Source of the DNA: Lutjanus erythropterus
Taxonomy: Eukaryota > Chordata > Actinopteri > Lutjaniformes > Lutjanidae
Direction: 5' to 3'
NCBI GenBank assembly: GCA_020091685.1
Contig: CM034603.1
Span: 8,538,683-8,602,682, forward strand
Length of the DNA stretch: 64,000 nucleotides
Position 1 is the stretch's first letter. Each line of letters begins with the position of its first letter. The translations under genes and the position numbers were made by a program. Below the pieces are notes generated by a model, which made no database searches, was not told the origin of the DNA, and saw only the letters and a list, made by a program, of their open reading frames with translations. This document shows positions 1 to 11,590 of this stretch, piece by piece.

Positions 1-641
1 TACAATGGCTACTATTGACTACAAACTCTTATGTTAAATAGTAGATTGTATTTGCTTTTACTGAACTGTATTGTACAAACAAAATTAGCCCAAACTTTCT
101 CTGTCGGTTGCTACAGTTGTCAGCAAATGGTGCTGTAGACAGAGCTGTCACAGGCTGGGATTGAGGACAGATTTTTATTTTCTTGCCACAGACCATAAAT
201 AACGTCAGACGAATGTTTGGTAAAGGAATCACTTTTGGAAATAAAGTAAATCTCTTAAGATTTCATTTCGTGGGAATCATCACTCTCCCCTAAAGCCAAG
301 AACTACCTTAGGTTCTAAGAATTTCTGAACAAAATGTGACGTTATGACTTCTTTATGGCCAACATGTAGGTGTGTGTGTCGCAACATGATGTTCTAGCAG
401 AGGTCTTAGTGAGCACCTGGAGCAGAACATGCCTTAATCTAAGTATCCATTTAGAGGGAGCCAACAAGATGCTGAATGATTGCAGTGGAAGCGGCAGTCA
501 GCTGGCTGGCTGGAACAATTCCCTGCCTCACTCTTCTCCGCTTGCTATAAATGCACGTATTTGTGGAGCTTCTGTGCCCCTCTGTCCCCAAATGAAAATG
601 AGATTTGTCTCCTTTCGTTACATTGATACATTGTACCCATG

Positions 642-643
<2 letters not shown>

Positions 644-713
<70 letters not shown>

Positions 714-725
714 AGTGTGTGTGTG
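644..725. repeat. (GT)n microsatellite
   Basis: A GT dinucleotide run of about 70 bp, interrupted once by CA near 713 and continuing to 725. It produces the cysteine/valine and histidine/threonine repeat frames seen here, which are not genes. Confidence 0.97.
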
Positions 726-1278
726 GGGATCTGCACAGGGCAGCGTTAGTGAAATCTCTCTGTCTCTGATCCCAGATGGGTAATGATCTGGTCGCCTCCC
801 GGGGCGTCCTCGTTCCCTTGCTCATTCCCCTGCAAGATAAATGAGCTCACATACACACACACTGACACACACACATGCACACACGTACGATGCCGGAGAC
901 GCTCTTTCCCCTCTAAGATAAATGGCCCCTCCAATGCCGCCAATGCGATTGCTGCCAAATTTGGTGCTCCAGCTGGAACAATGCAGAGAGATTTCCATGT
1001 GGTTTCTGCAAATAATTGAATCTGTCCTCAATTTGGAAGTGATGAAGCTAGATTTTTACCCTCCATACCCCCCCTCCATGCACACACACACACACTGGCC
1101 AGTCTCTCGCTGCCTCTTCCTCTCTGGGTCTTCTCTTTTTTGTTGTCGCTGAGCCACATTTCTCTCTCTTTCTCCCTTCTTTCTCCTTTCCATTTCTCTT
1201 TTCTCGCCGTCCTCTGTCTCAATTTTTCTCAGGCACTTACAAAACGCAGCCCTCCCCTTCCTTTTTGCCATCTGAGAC

Positions 1279-1280
<2 letters not shown>

Positions 1281-1325
<45 letters not shown>
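1281..1325. repeat. (AC)n microsatellite
   Basis: A perfect AC run of about 45 bp in an rnf220 intron, preceded by a pyrimidine-rich stretch (1155-1265). Confidence 0.96.
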
Positions 1326-1326
<1 letters not shown>

Positions 1327-1840
1327 CGGGCTGAGGCAGGGGAAATCAATAGTGACTTAAATGTTTTATCATGGTGTGTCAGTGTAGTTAAGGCCTCGGT
1401 TAACAGGGTGCAGCAGAGAATGATGCTCTAAAGGGATTTACCGCTGCTATTTTCCCGGCACATACATGAGATTTATTTCCCTACCTGGTGGATACAATGT
1501 TTGCTAGAATATCGTGCCAAAATACTTTTTTGAATTAATTCTTACGTAATGGTATCATCTGTGTGCGCACGTGTTGAGAGAGAAGCTGAGTGAGGCCAAA
1601 ATGTAGGTAGACAGTAGATTAAGACACGGGGCTGATTGAGATGGATGGTGGAGGTCTTCAGCTATACACAGACACACACACACTAATGAAATGAGAAATA
1701 GCCCCACACACATTGGGGACAGAGCGCTAAATAGAGGGGAGGCACAGCCATCTATCTGTCCCTGTCAGGCTTTCTTGCTTGCTTGTCGCCATAGGGATGA
1801 CTGGAGATGGAAATGCACTACAATTTCACTTTCTTTCTCT

Positions 1841-1843
<3 letters not shown>

Positions 1844-1912
<69 letters not shown>
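1844..1912. repeat. (CA)n microsatellite
   Basis: A perfect CA run of nearly 70 bp in an rnf220 intron. Confidence 0.97.
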
Positions 1913-1914
<2 letters not shown>

Positions 1915-2322
1915 TCAAAAAGCCCTGTGGGGCAGTAACTAAGTTGGAGTAGGAGCATGTTGTGTGAATGGAAGTTGTATTTCAGTATTGGTTCCTCAGT
2001 TTTTATGATGCCAGGCCTTCAGATCAAGGCCACAGCTTCAGTTAAAACCCACCGAGCCAGAGCGTCGTCCCACTGTGCTCACAAACGCTGGAAAACACGC
2101 GGCAGTGCACAAACACAGAGCAAACAGATGTGCAGTACATACCAGTAAATATCTGGAGCTCCTGCTCTTATTTCATTAGCAGATAAATGTACAAAACATA
2201 CAGGTAGCAAAAAGTCAACATTTTAGGTGACACTGTGGCTGCTGGAGAATGAATTTAGAATGAAAAACACTGCTAATGGCAGGTCATGCATTTAATTGGC
2301 TGTTGCTAATTAACCTTAATTC

Positions 2323-2661
2323 CAGAGTTGTGGACTCACATTACATTTTTAGTTGGCCCTGAATCAGTTCATTTACTACAAGGTGGTCAATAAAAGACAA
2401 AATTGCAGAGAGCAAAATGTGCAGGTCCAACATTACAGATGGAGACACAACAACTTCCAACTTTGCTCAACATTTGAAATCGACAATTAACAGTAAATTG
2501 AGGCTTTGTTGAGAAAAAAAAAAAGGCATTACATTTGATGCAGAGTCATCATGACTTGTTTTATACTCAAAGTTTAGGACTTTAGGCTTGACTTGGGATG
2601 CAAGTGCAAAGATTTGAGATGCACTTGTAACTTGTAAAACAAAGACTTGCTCCCACCTCTG
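2323..2661. mobile_element. hAT-type MITE with perfect 8-bp target duplication
   Basis: A 339-bp element beginning CAGAGTTGTGGACTC and ending in the imperfect inverse (GCTCCCACCTCTG). It is flanked on both sides by the identical 8-bp site CTTAATTC (2315-2322 and 2662-2669), the target-duplication size of hAT transposons. The interior is rich in ACTTG/CAAGT words, and the ends resemble those of the larger element at 61623-62307, so the two probably belong to one family. No coding capacity. It inserted directly beside an AT-rich, homeodomain-motif-rich segment. Confidence 0.85.
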
Positions 2662-5041
2662 CTTAATTCTAAAAGTAACTGGCTAATGTGCTCTCTCGGA
2701 GCCAACGCCTATATTCAGCCAAAGATCCTTTGTTCGAGAAAGACACACCACTCTTAACCAACACTCTAACAACAGAGTCGTCTGTCGTAAAACTGTTGAC
2801 TTTATTACATCGAGTGTTGAAGCTAAAGAACATTAATTAGGTTGCGATTCAAAGAGTTAAGTGTTTCTGCCTTCTCAGCTAGCACACAGTGAACACAGAC
2901 CTCAACTGAATCTGAACTAAGACATTTTTAGAGCTTCGCTTAAAGATTTCATAACGAATTCCAAAGGATTTTGATCTGGTAAGAAAATTCAAATGTCATA
3001 AGATGATATTGAACTCTTCACACACTGTATGATTTACAGCTCTGTTTATTTCCCCATTAAACCTTTGCAATAGCCTGGTATAGCATGTTACCAGCAATAT
3101 CTTGCATGCCAGACTGAGGAGAAGCTAAATCGAGCACAATGTTCTTGTATATTTTCTCACCCGGGAATCCCTTACATTTCAGGCTGTAACCCAAAATGAG
3201 CTGTTAGCTTGTTTCTGTAAGTCTCCATGACATGTTTGCTAAGCCTGTGTCCCACAGTGACATAAATTTCTGTATTTTGGCTCCAAGACTGAAAAGGTTG
3301 AAAACCCCTGAGCCAGCTTAAATCAGTGGCACACACAAAGAGCATAAAGGCCTTAGACTCAAGGATTTTCACTTGTGCTTCTTGCTGGTTGGGAGGCAGT
3401 TTATCTCTCTGTGTGTCACATTCAGCCCCAGAGAGTTGTCTTTCCTCTCCTTGACACTGTGAAATCATCCTGTTCTCTGTTTTACCTCCATTAAATCTCT
3501 GCACCTCCACCACCCCCTCTTGCTCCCCCCTCCACCTCACTGCCGCCCTGTTTAGATGGCCACGGCCACATAAAGATAGATTAACATGTCTTTTTATAGC
3601 ATTTGGAAATTAAACAACTTTTTAAATGTGGTGTTCTATAAATCAGCTGTGCTAAATGAATATTCATTGTGAAGATAGGCAGGATAATAGGAGACAGAAG
3701 AGGCAAGTGTTGTTGAGAGAAAAGGGGAATCTTTTTGAAGAGTCAAACTTTTTTCCCCCATCTCTTTTTTCTTCGGACAAGGAAAGGAGAGCCCCTTGGC
3801 AGAGTTTTGTGCTCGACTGAGCGACAGAGGGCTTTATTGGAGCTGTTAAAAGAAAGAGACAGCCTCGCTTGAGGGACAACCCCTGTCCAGTCCGGTCCAG
3901 CCCAGAGTCTACTGACGCTTTATAAGCTAGCAGGCTAATCAAGGCTAAATGGCTTTTTACAAGCTCAGAACTAATAAGAGGAGAGGGTAAAGCAGTTTAT
4001 TGGGCATGGAGTGGCGAGTCAGGCTCAGAGTCCCAACTAGGACTTTATAGACACGGGACGGTGATGGGTTACAGGGAGGAGCCAGAACAGGTCGACTTTT
4101 CCCCAAGACCTTATGGAGGAAGCAAAACCTCCTGCTACATCTGTGGTGGCAGAACGTTTCAGTGTGGGGAGCGACCGTCCTTTCAGTCAGAGGACTTCAG
4201 GTCCCTGTGATGACAAATGTGCTTAAATCTTCTTGAGCAAATCATTGTAACGGGAGCTGAAGAAGGAAAGAACTACCCTAGTTACTTATGTTACATAATG
4301 CAAGAACAGGTATTCATGGTACAGTGTGTGAGTGGAAGTGACACCATTCTTCCTATTACACGTCAGCATAGCAGTAAAATGATTTTAAACCTGTTATTTT
4401 AAGGTACATACCATATGTGAGCTTGTTTATTTTTTAATCTCTCAATCGTTTTATGTGTATTTTAAGTCAGTTGTGTGATGTCTACAGTTGTGTGAGATGA
4501 GTGAGTTTTTGTTGCTCCTGGACAAGTTTCTGCCAAAAAGAAATTGAACTAAATGCAAACATAAGACTTTTTTGCTCGGCCTGAGGGTGTGTGTTTGAAG
4601 AAGTCTGATGATGACCACGCAAACCTGAAATGTTTAATTTTAATTTTAATTTAATCTTCAATTTAGTTTAAATGTGCAATTTATTTTAATGAGCTTGTTG
4701 GATTATGGGAAATATGACTTAAACTACTCATATTGCTGCATACAGTAAAAATGGATGTACAGACGGGGCTTTAAATAGGAAATTGAGAAAGTCCATCCTT
4801 GTTTTCTTTTCCCTGCAGTCCCTGCTGTTTGAGGATGCAGCAAATTAAGCCATATCCTAGGCCACACACACACGCGCACACACACTTGTACACACACAGC
4901 CACTTATCGCTCTCCTTTGCGCTCACCCTCCCTTCCCTCACTCCGCTTGTCCTTCTCCATCCAGATCAATACCATAGATCAGCTAGCTATCAGGCTGCAA
5001 AATGACCACATCACCATAAACACACATGCTCGCTCCCTTTT

Positions 5042-5043
<2 letters not shown>

Positions 5044-5095
<52 letters not shown>
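5044..5095. repeat. (AC)n microsatellite
   Basis: A perfect AC run of about 50 bp in an rnf220 intron, about 630 bp before the next exon. Confidence 0.96.
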
Positions 5096-5098
<3 letters not shown>

Positions 5099-5728
5099 TA
5101 TTGCATCTCGCCGGAGAGCGAGTGGATGGCTATAATAAACACGGGCTGGCTTGTGCGGCCTCGTCTCGCTGCACCAAATCATCATCATCAGCAGCGTTGT
5201 GGTCTGTGCGTCGGCTGTATTGATTTAGTTATGGCTGCTTCATATGCTGTCGGACAGTGTTAAATGCACATTTTCTGTTATCATGCTACACATTAATCAG
5301 AGGCTGCTTAGAGGCAGGAAGAAAGGGAGAACGGTGGACAGAATGAAGGAGGGATGAAGTAAGGACATAAGGAGAAGAGGATAAATTGTAAGGGATAGAT
5401 GGAAAAAGAGGACAGGGCACTTTACCTGGAGTCAAAGCAACGGAGACTGAAGGATCAAAAGAAGGGTGGAATCCTTTTATATTGCTTAAGTCTGTTGTAT
5501 GATGGAACCTTTAAGGACATTGCCATGATAATTAGAAAAATGCCAAACTATACATAAGACAGAGAGACAGATGTCTTTTCAACAGAGTTTTCAGATTTAT
5601 CTGTCTTTAATAGTCTGTAAGTGGTTGCTGGTGTGGAATTTTACACACTCTCATCCATCAATGTGTCTTCTAATGTCAAAAGTAAACGTCTCTCCTTCTG
5701 TCTCTCACTTCCTGTTCCTCTTGCCCAG

Positions 5729-5840
5729 GGTAACAGAGGAGGAGTCCACGGCTACCACCATGGAGGCTCTGAAGGCTCGAATCAGAGAGCTGGAGAGGCA
5801 GATACTGAGAGGAGATCGGTACAAGTGTCTCATCTGCATG
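5729..5840 (+). CDS. rnf220: rnf220 exon: coiled coil and first RING cysteine pair
   Basis: RNF220 is a RING E3 ubiquitin ligase; family knowledge links it to neural patterning together with ZC4H2 and to Wnt/beta-catenin signalling. This third-last coding exon is entered in phase 2 (its first base completes a codon) and reads VTEEES, then a charged helix with the heptad-like segment EALKARIRELERQ, then RGDRYKCLICM. CLIC supplies the first two zinc ligands (C-x2-C). The donor is ATG|GTGAGT at 5841, leaving in phase 0. The acceptor is a pyrimidine tract plus CAG at 5726-5728. The protein match to the RNF220 C-terminus is unmistakable. I cannot tell from this window whether it is the rnf220a or rnf220b paralogue of teleosts. 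All upstream exons, including the N-terminal part, lie outside. Confidence 0.95.
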
Positions 5841-6761
5841 GTGAGTATCACATTCATGTGAATGTCCTGTGATCATCTCCACATCAAGTATTAATGGCAG
5901 CATCGGGCCTGTTGTCGTCTAGTACTTATAAAACTTCATGTGGTACAAGTGTGGCCAAGATTTAGAGAAGTGATTCCCAAAGTTTGTTTGATATTACCAT
6001 CAGATATTTATGATTGTTTTTTTAAAAAGTATTCAGAGCTAATAAAACAAAGCCAGGGGATTTAAATTATGCAATAATTCTTCTTTTATCTGACCTGGTT
6101 TAACAGGTGGTACACTGTGTTTAGTGGCCTGTTACATCAGCACTGGGATATCTCTTATATCTCATCATTAGCAGGATTAGTCTTGTGTGTTGATCAGAGT
6201 TGTGATTAAAGTTTTGGGTGGGCCACAGATGACTTTCAAATTTCCATTTGGGCTGTGGCATTCTTAAGTTTGAGAATGGCTGGGAATTTAGAGGATTAGA
6301 AGTTAGTGCTCCAGTTAGTACTTGTGGCTAATTTCCCATTTTGCTTTTTGCTCTGTTCAATGAAGAGTGCCCTCCTCTGGTCCTCCAGTCTAGCAAATTT
6401 TCAACCCATTGCACACAGACACATTGTCCCAACTCAGTGGCTGGATCCTCCAAAATCCACAGTATTAGGCCGAATGTATCACAATGGGCTGACCAAGCTT
6501 GTCCCGTATCAAAAGTGTCTTCAAATACTGCCTATGCCTATGTATGTCACAAATCGTGCAGTCTCTAAAAACCAAAGCTTCTAACAAACCACAGCACATT
6601 GGGCATAGCTTGTGAGCACATGGCCGTGTTGTTCTTTGCATATATTTGGATTGAGGTGGTCATCAGTCACTGGCAAATAAACCACATGAACAACACTGGA
6701 TGTACATAATGGAAGCCTGGCATGGCATTAACTCCACTGTTATAAATAAGCATATCTTGTT

Positions 6762-7056
6762 TAGGGCTGCACAATCAATCACAATATTATCAAAATCACA
6801 CTGTGACCAAGTGCAACATTCAAATAACTGAAGGATTGATAACAGGATAATGAACTGTATTGTAGTGCTGATACCCTGGCCCACAAATCTTGTTCTCCAC
6901 ATATAACGAATGGCACATAATCATTATTTTTCTTCCAGTTTCCTCCAGTTAAAATTAATTTTTGATGCAAAAATAGTCATTCCCACGAATCACAAATCAT
7001 GTCCCAGTATGTCAAGAGTAATCACTATGATTTTTTTACCATGTCATGCAGCCCTG
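6762..7056. mobile_element. hAT-type MITE, TAGGGCTGC ends
   Basis: A 295-bp element with terminal inverted repeats TAGGGCTGCA and TGCAGCCCTG. It is flanked by ATCTTGTT (6754-6761) and CTCTTGTT (7057-7064), 7 of 8 bases identical, consistent with an 8-bp hAT target duplication. The interior is AT-rich and non-coding. Confidence 0.75.
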
Positions 7057-9779
7057 CTCTTGTTATAGAGAAATGAAAATTATACAGATATGTTCACCAT
7101 TAATTCAGCAGAAGAGTATGTGCCAGTTAAACATTAAAAATTAAAATTAAAAATTAAGCATTGTCCATATTTACTACTGACATTTGGCCTTCTTTTGGTT
7201 TCCCATTTGAGGACAACTGCCGCGTTTTTTCTTACCTTGTTACATTAGTTTTTTGTCTCTGAGGCCAGAATAACTCATTTCGGGAAAAGGTGCAGGGTCA
7301 GCCTGGTACTTGGATTGTTTTGAGCTCCTCCTTTTGAGGATTCAGCCCCTGAATATGACCACAGTGTGAAAAAACTGTAATCAACAGACAGCATATGAAA
7401 TAAGGCTCAGTGCATTGTGCTGTACGTTGGATGGTCCTTGAAGTGTGCATGAAGAAACTGTGTGCCTCTCGTTCCCCTCAGTTTGTTGAACTGTCTTTAT
7501 AAGAACATGAGCGGCGGTGGTGTTGTGTTGCTGTACTGTTGTGCTTTTGCATGGCTTTGCAAGAATGTGTGGTGGAATCAGAGTGTGTTGATATCGTTTT
7601 GTTTTACCATCTGATTTAGACCAAGTGCCTTGTATGAGGAATACAGAAAGACCTCAAAAACTGACAGGATATATTCAGATATATGAAGCTCTGAGCTGTA
7701 TGGCATGTATTGGTGATTGATTGGACTCCCAGATCAATAATATAACCCCCATGTTGGCAGGGAGGAACACTGTCAGTATTCATGTTCATCAGATGCTTGA
7801 GATCCGACTCCTCCTGCACCTCCATCAGTGTTTGTGTTCCCCACTTTATGTCAAGTACCCATCCTGTCATCCTTCAAGCTTGTGGACAGTGCAGCGTCGG
7901 CATCCTGTGTGCGTGCACGCGTATTTGTGTGTGTGTGAGAAGAGCGGGTAATTACCAACGCCTACGCTTCCTAAAGGTCACTGGGTGCCTGAGGTGACAC
8001 GGAGGGCAAGGCACAGCGATCGATCACTCACTGCCTCATGGACACGCGGCTCCTCTCCTCTCATCTGTCACTGTCCCTCATCTCACACGCACACACTCAG
8101 GCATATAAAGAAACACAAATATGTGTACAATGTCCACACATACACACAGATGCCTTACATCTAATCTGTCTCTGTCTGTCTTTAACTTGTCACCGCTCTC
8201 CTGCCCTGTCACTTATCTAAAAGTCATCAGATCTCTTTAATTAGTCGGCATCTTAAAGGGGCTGTAGGTTTCCCCTGCAGCCTCCTGAGTTTTATATCAG
8301 TAACTTACACTGTTGTGCGTGGATCATAAGCTTCCAGCGCCCAAATAGTTGTATGTAAGTAGAAAACAGGTGCTCTCTTGCTGCAGCCAAGTTGGCTCAA
8401 GTTATCCTTTGTCCTCTCCTGGTCCTAGAGCAAACTCAGTGCTGTGGTTTGGTCTTATCAGTGGATTTCTACCTCCATCTACTGGTCATTGTAGCAATTC
8501 AGCCTAGTTATGGTCAGATTTATGAAAGTAATAGTTTTGCCAGTGCATTTGTTCTTATAATAAAAGGGACTATTTAAAGTAATGCTGGTATCAATTATTT
8601 ACAGGACCAAATGTCACCCAGAGCAAGAACAAAATCTTACTATGGCTTCCTTGCTAATTTACTGATGTAAGACTGACACTTGGTTATACTACAAATATGA
8701 AGTAGCTTACAGTTCTTGTATTGACATTGTAAATAGAAATTAGAGGGTAATGATCAACAAACATTATCAGCAAATATTTTTTAAAATAATAAATTTCTTT
8801 AAAGAAAATATTTAAGTTAAAAAAGTTATTAATTCATTTTTTTCTTTTATTTAAAAGCTTCTCAAATGTGATTTTTTTGATTTCTTTAGTCTTCTGAATA
8901 TCTTTGGATTTTGGACAGTCACAATTTTCTTCAACATTTTATAGACCGAACGACAGCATTCACATGTTCATCACAGTGAGCCCATAAACACACATCTCCA
9001 CCTCACAGCATCTTCATGTTGGTAATGCCAGTTTAAGACGGTGGATAGTGAATACATTTATTTCAGTATTTACACGTCATCAACTGCACCATCAAAAGTC
9101 AAAGTGAGTCAACTCCACTTTGTTTATGTAGTGCCAAAAGAAGAGAAGAGCAGGTCTAGATTGTACTCTTTATATTATTATTTAGTGAGACCCAACAGTT
9201 CCCACCAAGAGCAAGCACTAAGGTGACTGTGGTGAGGAAAAACATCCTTTTAAGAGGCAGAAACCTTAAGAAAGTCCTTAAATTGGTCCATACTGCAGTT
9301 ATATAGCCTAGCTTTAACCAATGAGATATCTTAAAAATGCTTTAAGAAAAAACTTTCACTGTAACAAAATGCATTGAATGTACAAATATTCATGGTGCCA
9401 TAAAATACAGATTGAATGACTGCGTGTCTCGACTTGTTGCCAGACGTGAAAAAAGAAAAATGTTTGAAGCTGCTGACCTTCAGCAACGTAGTCAAGTCAT
9501 CATCTTTTGCATTTGTCAGTGTTCATGAAACAAAGTCGATGTGAATGTAGATGAAGAGTTTTATTAAGTATTTCCTCGTAGCCGTTTGTTCAGTGGCTGT
9601 CCGTGCTGTGTGTGTGGGCGTGTGTGTGTTTTGGCCATGCAGCGCTTTTTTCTTTTTTTGTTGTTGCTGTGCTGTTGTGTGTGTGCGATCAGTACTGGCC
9701 CGCCTATGATTAGCTGCCACCCGCTTCTCCCCCTCACCCCCACCTCCCTTCCGCAGAGGAAGCCTGCTATCCAGTCAGC

Positions 9780-10050
9780 GCGGAGATCAAGAGCCTAGGG
9801 TGTGGCCAGAGCCCGGCCACTGGCCAATGAGGTCGGAGAGAGGCAGCTCTGTCCCCTCGGCCTGTACTGCCTGTACAGGGCCTTGTGATTGGTGGCTACG
9901 GCAGCGGCATAAAGAGGCTCCTCCCACAGCCCCTTCGGAGGGTGTACCCCTCCCTCCTTCCCTCCTCCTCCGCTCCTCTACCTCCCCGCTCCTCCTCCTC
10001 ATCTCTCCATTCTTTCGAGAGGAAAAGAAAAGAGTTGGGTTCATTCATAG
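9780..10050 (+). promoter_or_regulatory. promoter-like island inside the rnf220 intron
   Basis: The block is far richer in G+C than its flanks. On the + strand it shows a CCAAT box (GGCCAATGAG, 9824-9828), an inverted CCAAT (GATTGG, 9888-9892), a TATA-like CATAAAGAGG at 9908-9917, and then a long pyrimidine-rich tract (CCCTCCCTCC and similar) where an initiator could lie. Order and spacing fit an NF-Y-type core promoter firing towards the middle RING exon about 300-400 bp downstream. It could instead be an enhancer or just GC-rich intron. Promoter function is inferred only from motifs. Confidence 0.4.
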
Positions 10051-10338
10051 CTGTCTCACTCATCTCCTCTCCTCTTGCCTGCTTCCCTCCGTCTCTGCTC
10101 GTTGCCTGCGATATCGTATCCGTGTGTGTATGTGTGTGTGTGTGTGTGCAGGTTGCGGTTCAGTCGCCCCATGCTGCCTTGCTCAGTGGTTCTGTGGCTG
10201 GCTGTGTCGTTCCATGGTTAGTGGTTTGATGGCGTCGGTCAGGAATGTACAGTGTTGTTCTGGTCGTTGTTAACTGGCACGTGTGTCCTTTAAATTTGGT
10301 GTAATTTCATTTTCCTCTTTTCCTCTCTCTGTTTCTAG

Positions 10339-10413
10339 GACTCCTACACGATGCCACTCACCTCCATCCAGTGCTGGCACGTCCATTGTGAAGAATGCTG
10401 GCTCAGGACCCTG
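10339..10413 (+). CDS. rnf220: rnf220 exon: central RING ligands
   Basis: This 75-nt exon encodes 25 residues, DSYTMPLTSIQCWHVHCEEC followed by WLRTL. It supplies four of the eight RING ligands: Cys, His, Cys and Cys in the run C-x-H-x2-C-x2-C. The whole RING spacing over three exons is C-x2-C-x12-C-x-H-x2-C-x2-C-x10-C-x2-C, a C3HC4 RING. The acceptor is TTTCTAG at 10332-10338 and the donor CTG|GTACGT at 10414. Both flanking introns are phase 0 and the length is a multiple of three, so skipping would keep the frame but destroy the RING. A CA repeat begins 18 nt after the exon. Confidence 0.96.
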
Positions 10414-10430
10414 GTACGTACATACTCATC

Positions 10431-10451
10431 CACACACACACACTTGCATGC

Positions 10452-10530
<79 letters not shown>
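10431..10530. repeat. CA repeats just behind an rnf220 splice donor
   Basis: CA runs at 10431-10443 and 10456-10530 (interrupted once) begin 18 nt after the donor of the middle RING exon, on the transcribed strand as CA. Intronic CA repeats next to 5' splice sites are known hnRNP L-responsive splicing elements. A further CA run lies at 10679-10704 and a shorter one near 10848-10864. Confidence 0.95.
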
Positions 10531-10532
<2 letters not shown>

Positions 10533-10674
10533 CCGTGCTGCAGGGCAACTCCTCATGACATGCAGTTATTGCAGCCTCATTTCATAGTCAGTGAGTTTCT
10601 CTCTGTAGCAGTGCCCCATAGGGAGGAACTAAAATGGAATATTCCCCAAATGACCTGTTCTCTCATTGCACACG

Positions 10675-10705
<31 letters not shown>

Positions 10706-11394
10706 AATTGAGGCAATGCAAACACTTCCAGTTTTCAGTGGGGAAAAGCTTAGATGGAATGGTCCCCAAAAGGCTTGTTAAAATGTTGGAATAAAGTGGT
10801 CAACGCGAACTTCCAATGAGTTCTACATAGTGCCTCGGTCTGCACACACACACGCACACACACACTCTCTCAGTGGTTTTGTTGGTTGTTAGTTAGTCTA
10901 ATATATTTAGTAGTGTGTAATTAGCTGGTGCTAATGTGGTAAATGGAGCGCAGTGTGTCTGCTGGAGGATAAACAGTCTCCTCATTGGCTCTATTTGCTT
11001 TCTCTGTTATCTTCTCTTTTCATTTTTTCTATAATCTTACTGTCTTCTTTACATTTTCTCTCTCAAGCCTTTTCCTCCTCACCTCTGTGGCTCTATTAAA
11101 ACACCATCAGTTGCCAGTTTAATCACACATCAGCAATTGCTAACAAGCAGTTCCCACCATTAGCTCCTTTGATATTATACTTGCAATCATAAATAATAGC
11201 ATCTTAGTATAATTACAGGACTAGACACAGAGAGGGGCAGAAATTAATGACCTAAGGATTGTGCAAATTACTGTGCCTCATTCATGAAACATTCATATGC
11301 ACGTGCATTATTGACCAAGTAATACTAGTATTAAATACTAAACAGTAGTATTTTTACTAACCACGTAAGAGCTGCAGCTGGCGATGTAGGTCTT

Positions 11395-11590
11395 TCAGCC
11401 CCTTTTAGTCCCCTGTGGCCCAGATAATTTCTTTGACAATTTCTTGGAGGGATTACCATGAAATTTGTCCAGATGTACTTGCTTCCCAGAGGATAAATAA
11501 ACTGCTTTGATGATTTCTTTACTTTCATTAACCAGCAACACAACAAAATTTTTAACTTGTCCAATACTTTAATAATGTGACTGGATGTTA
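11395..11590 (+). repeat. degenerate fragment of a dispersed teleost-type repeat
   Basis: The stretch contains ATTACCATGAAATTTGTCC, a following CCAGAGGATAAAT, and TTTAACTTGTCCAATACTTT. These words recur (diverged) in the repeats at 51480-51975 and 61085-61610 of this window, whose repeated core is a CCATGAAATTT...CATG...CAGAGGATGA pattern. I do not know the formal family name. Confidence 0.5.

Larger units (their letters stand above)
1..5728 (+). other. rnf220: rnf220 intron, 3' portion
   Basis: This is intronic sequence upstream of the first rnf220 exon in the window. It ends at the acceptor CTCTTGCCCAG at 5718-5728. No exon was recognised in it. The open frames here are either microsatellite translations or short and featureless. 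It holds five CA/GT microsatellites, one hAT MITE (2323-2661) and AT-rich stretches with homeodomain-type cores (for example TTTAATTGGC and GCTAATTAACC at 2290-2314, and 3560-3700) that look like conserved non-coding DNA. The intron starts before the window, so its length is unknown. Confidence 0.7.
5841..10338 (+). other. rnf220: rnf220 intron between the coiled-coil and middle RING exons
   Basis: This phase-0 intron of 4498 bp runs from GTGAGT to TTTCTAG. It contains a 295-bp hAT MITE (6762-7056), CA-rich low-complexity patches near 7900-8160, AT-rich unique sequence at 8580-9560, and a GC-rich, pyrimidine-rich promoter-like island at 9780-10050 listed separately. No additional exon was recognised. 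Confidence 0.85.

Noticed and set aside
545..736. Open frames made of Cys-Val or His-Thr repeats (also near 1056-1349, 1691-1942, 4917-5223, 10283-10781, 24327-24660, 26928-27297)
   Set aside because: They are translations of GT/CA microsatellites, which stay open in several frames. There are no start, splice or domain features.
4960..5025. Possible extra rnf220 exon after the acceptor-like CTTCTCCATCCAG, reading INTIDQLAIRLQNDH
   Set aside because: No GT donor in range before a stop, and nothing in the RNF220 family matches that I recognise.
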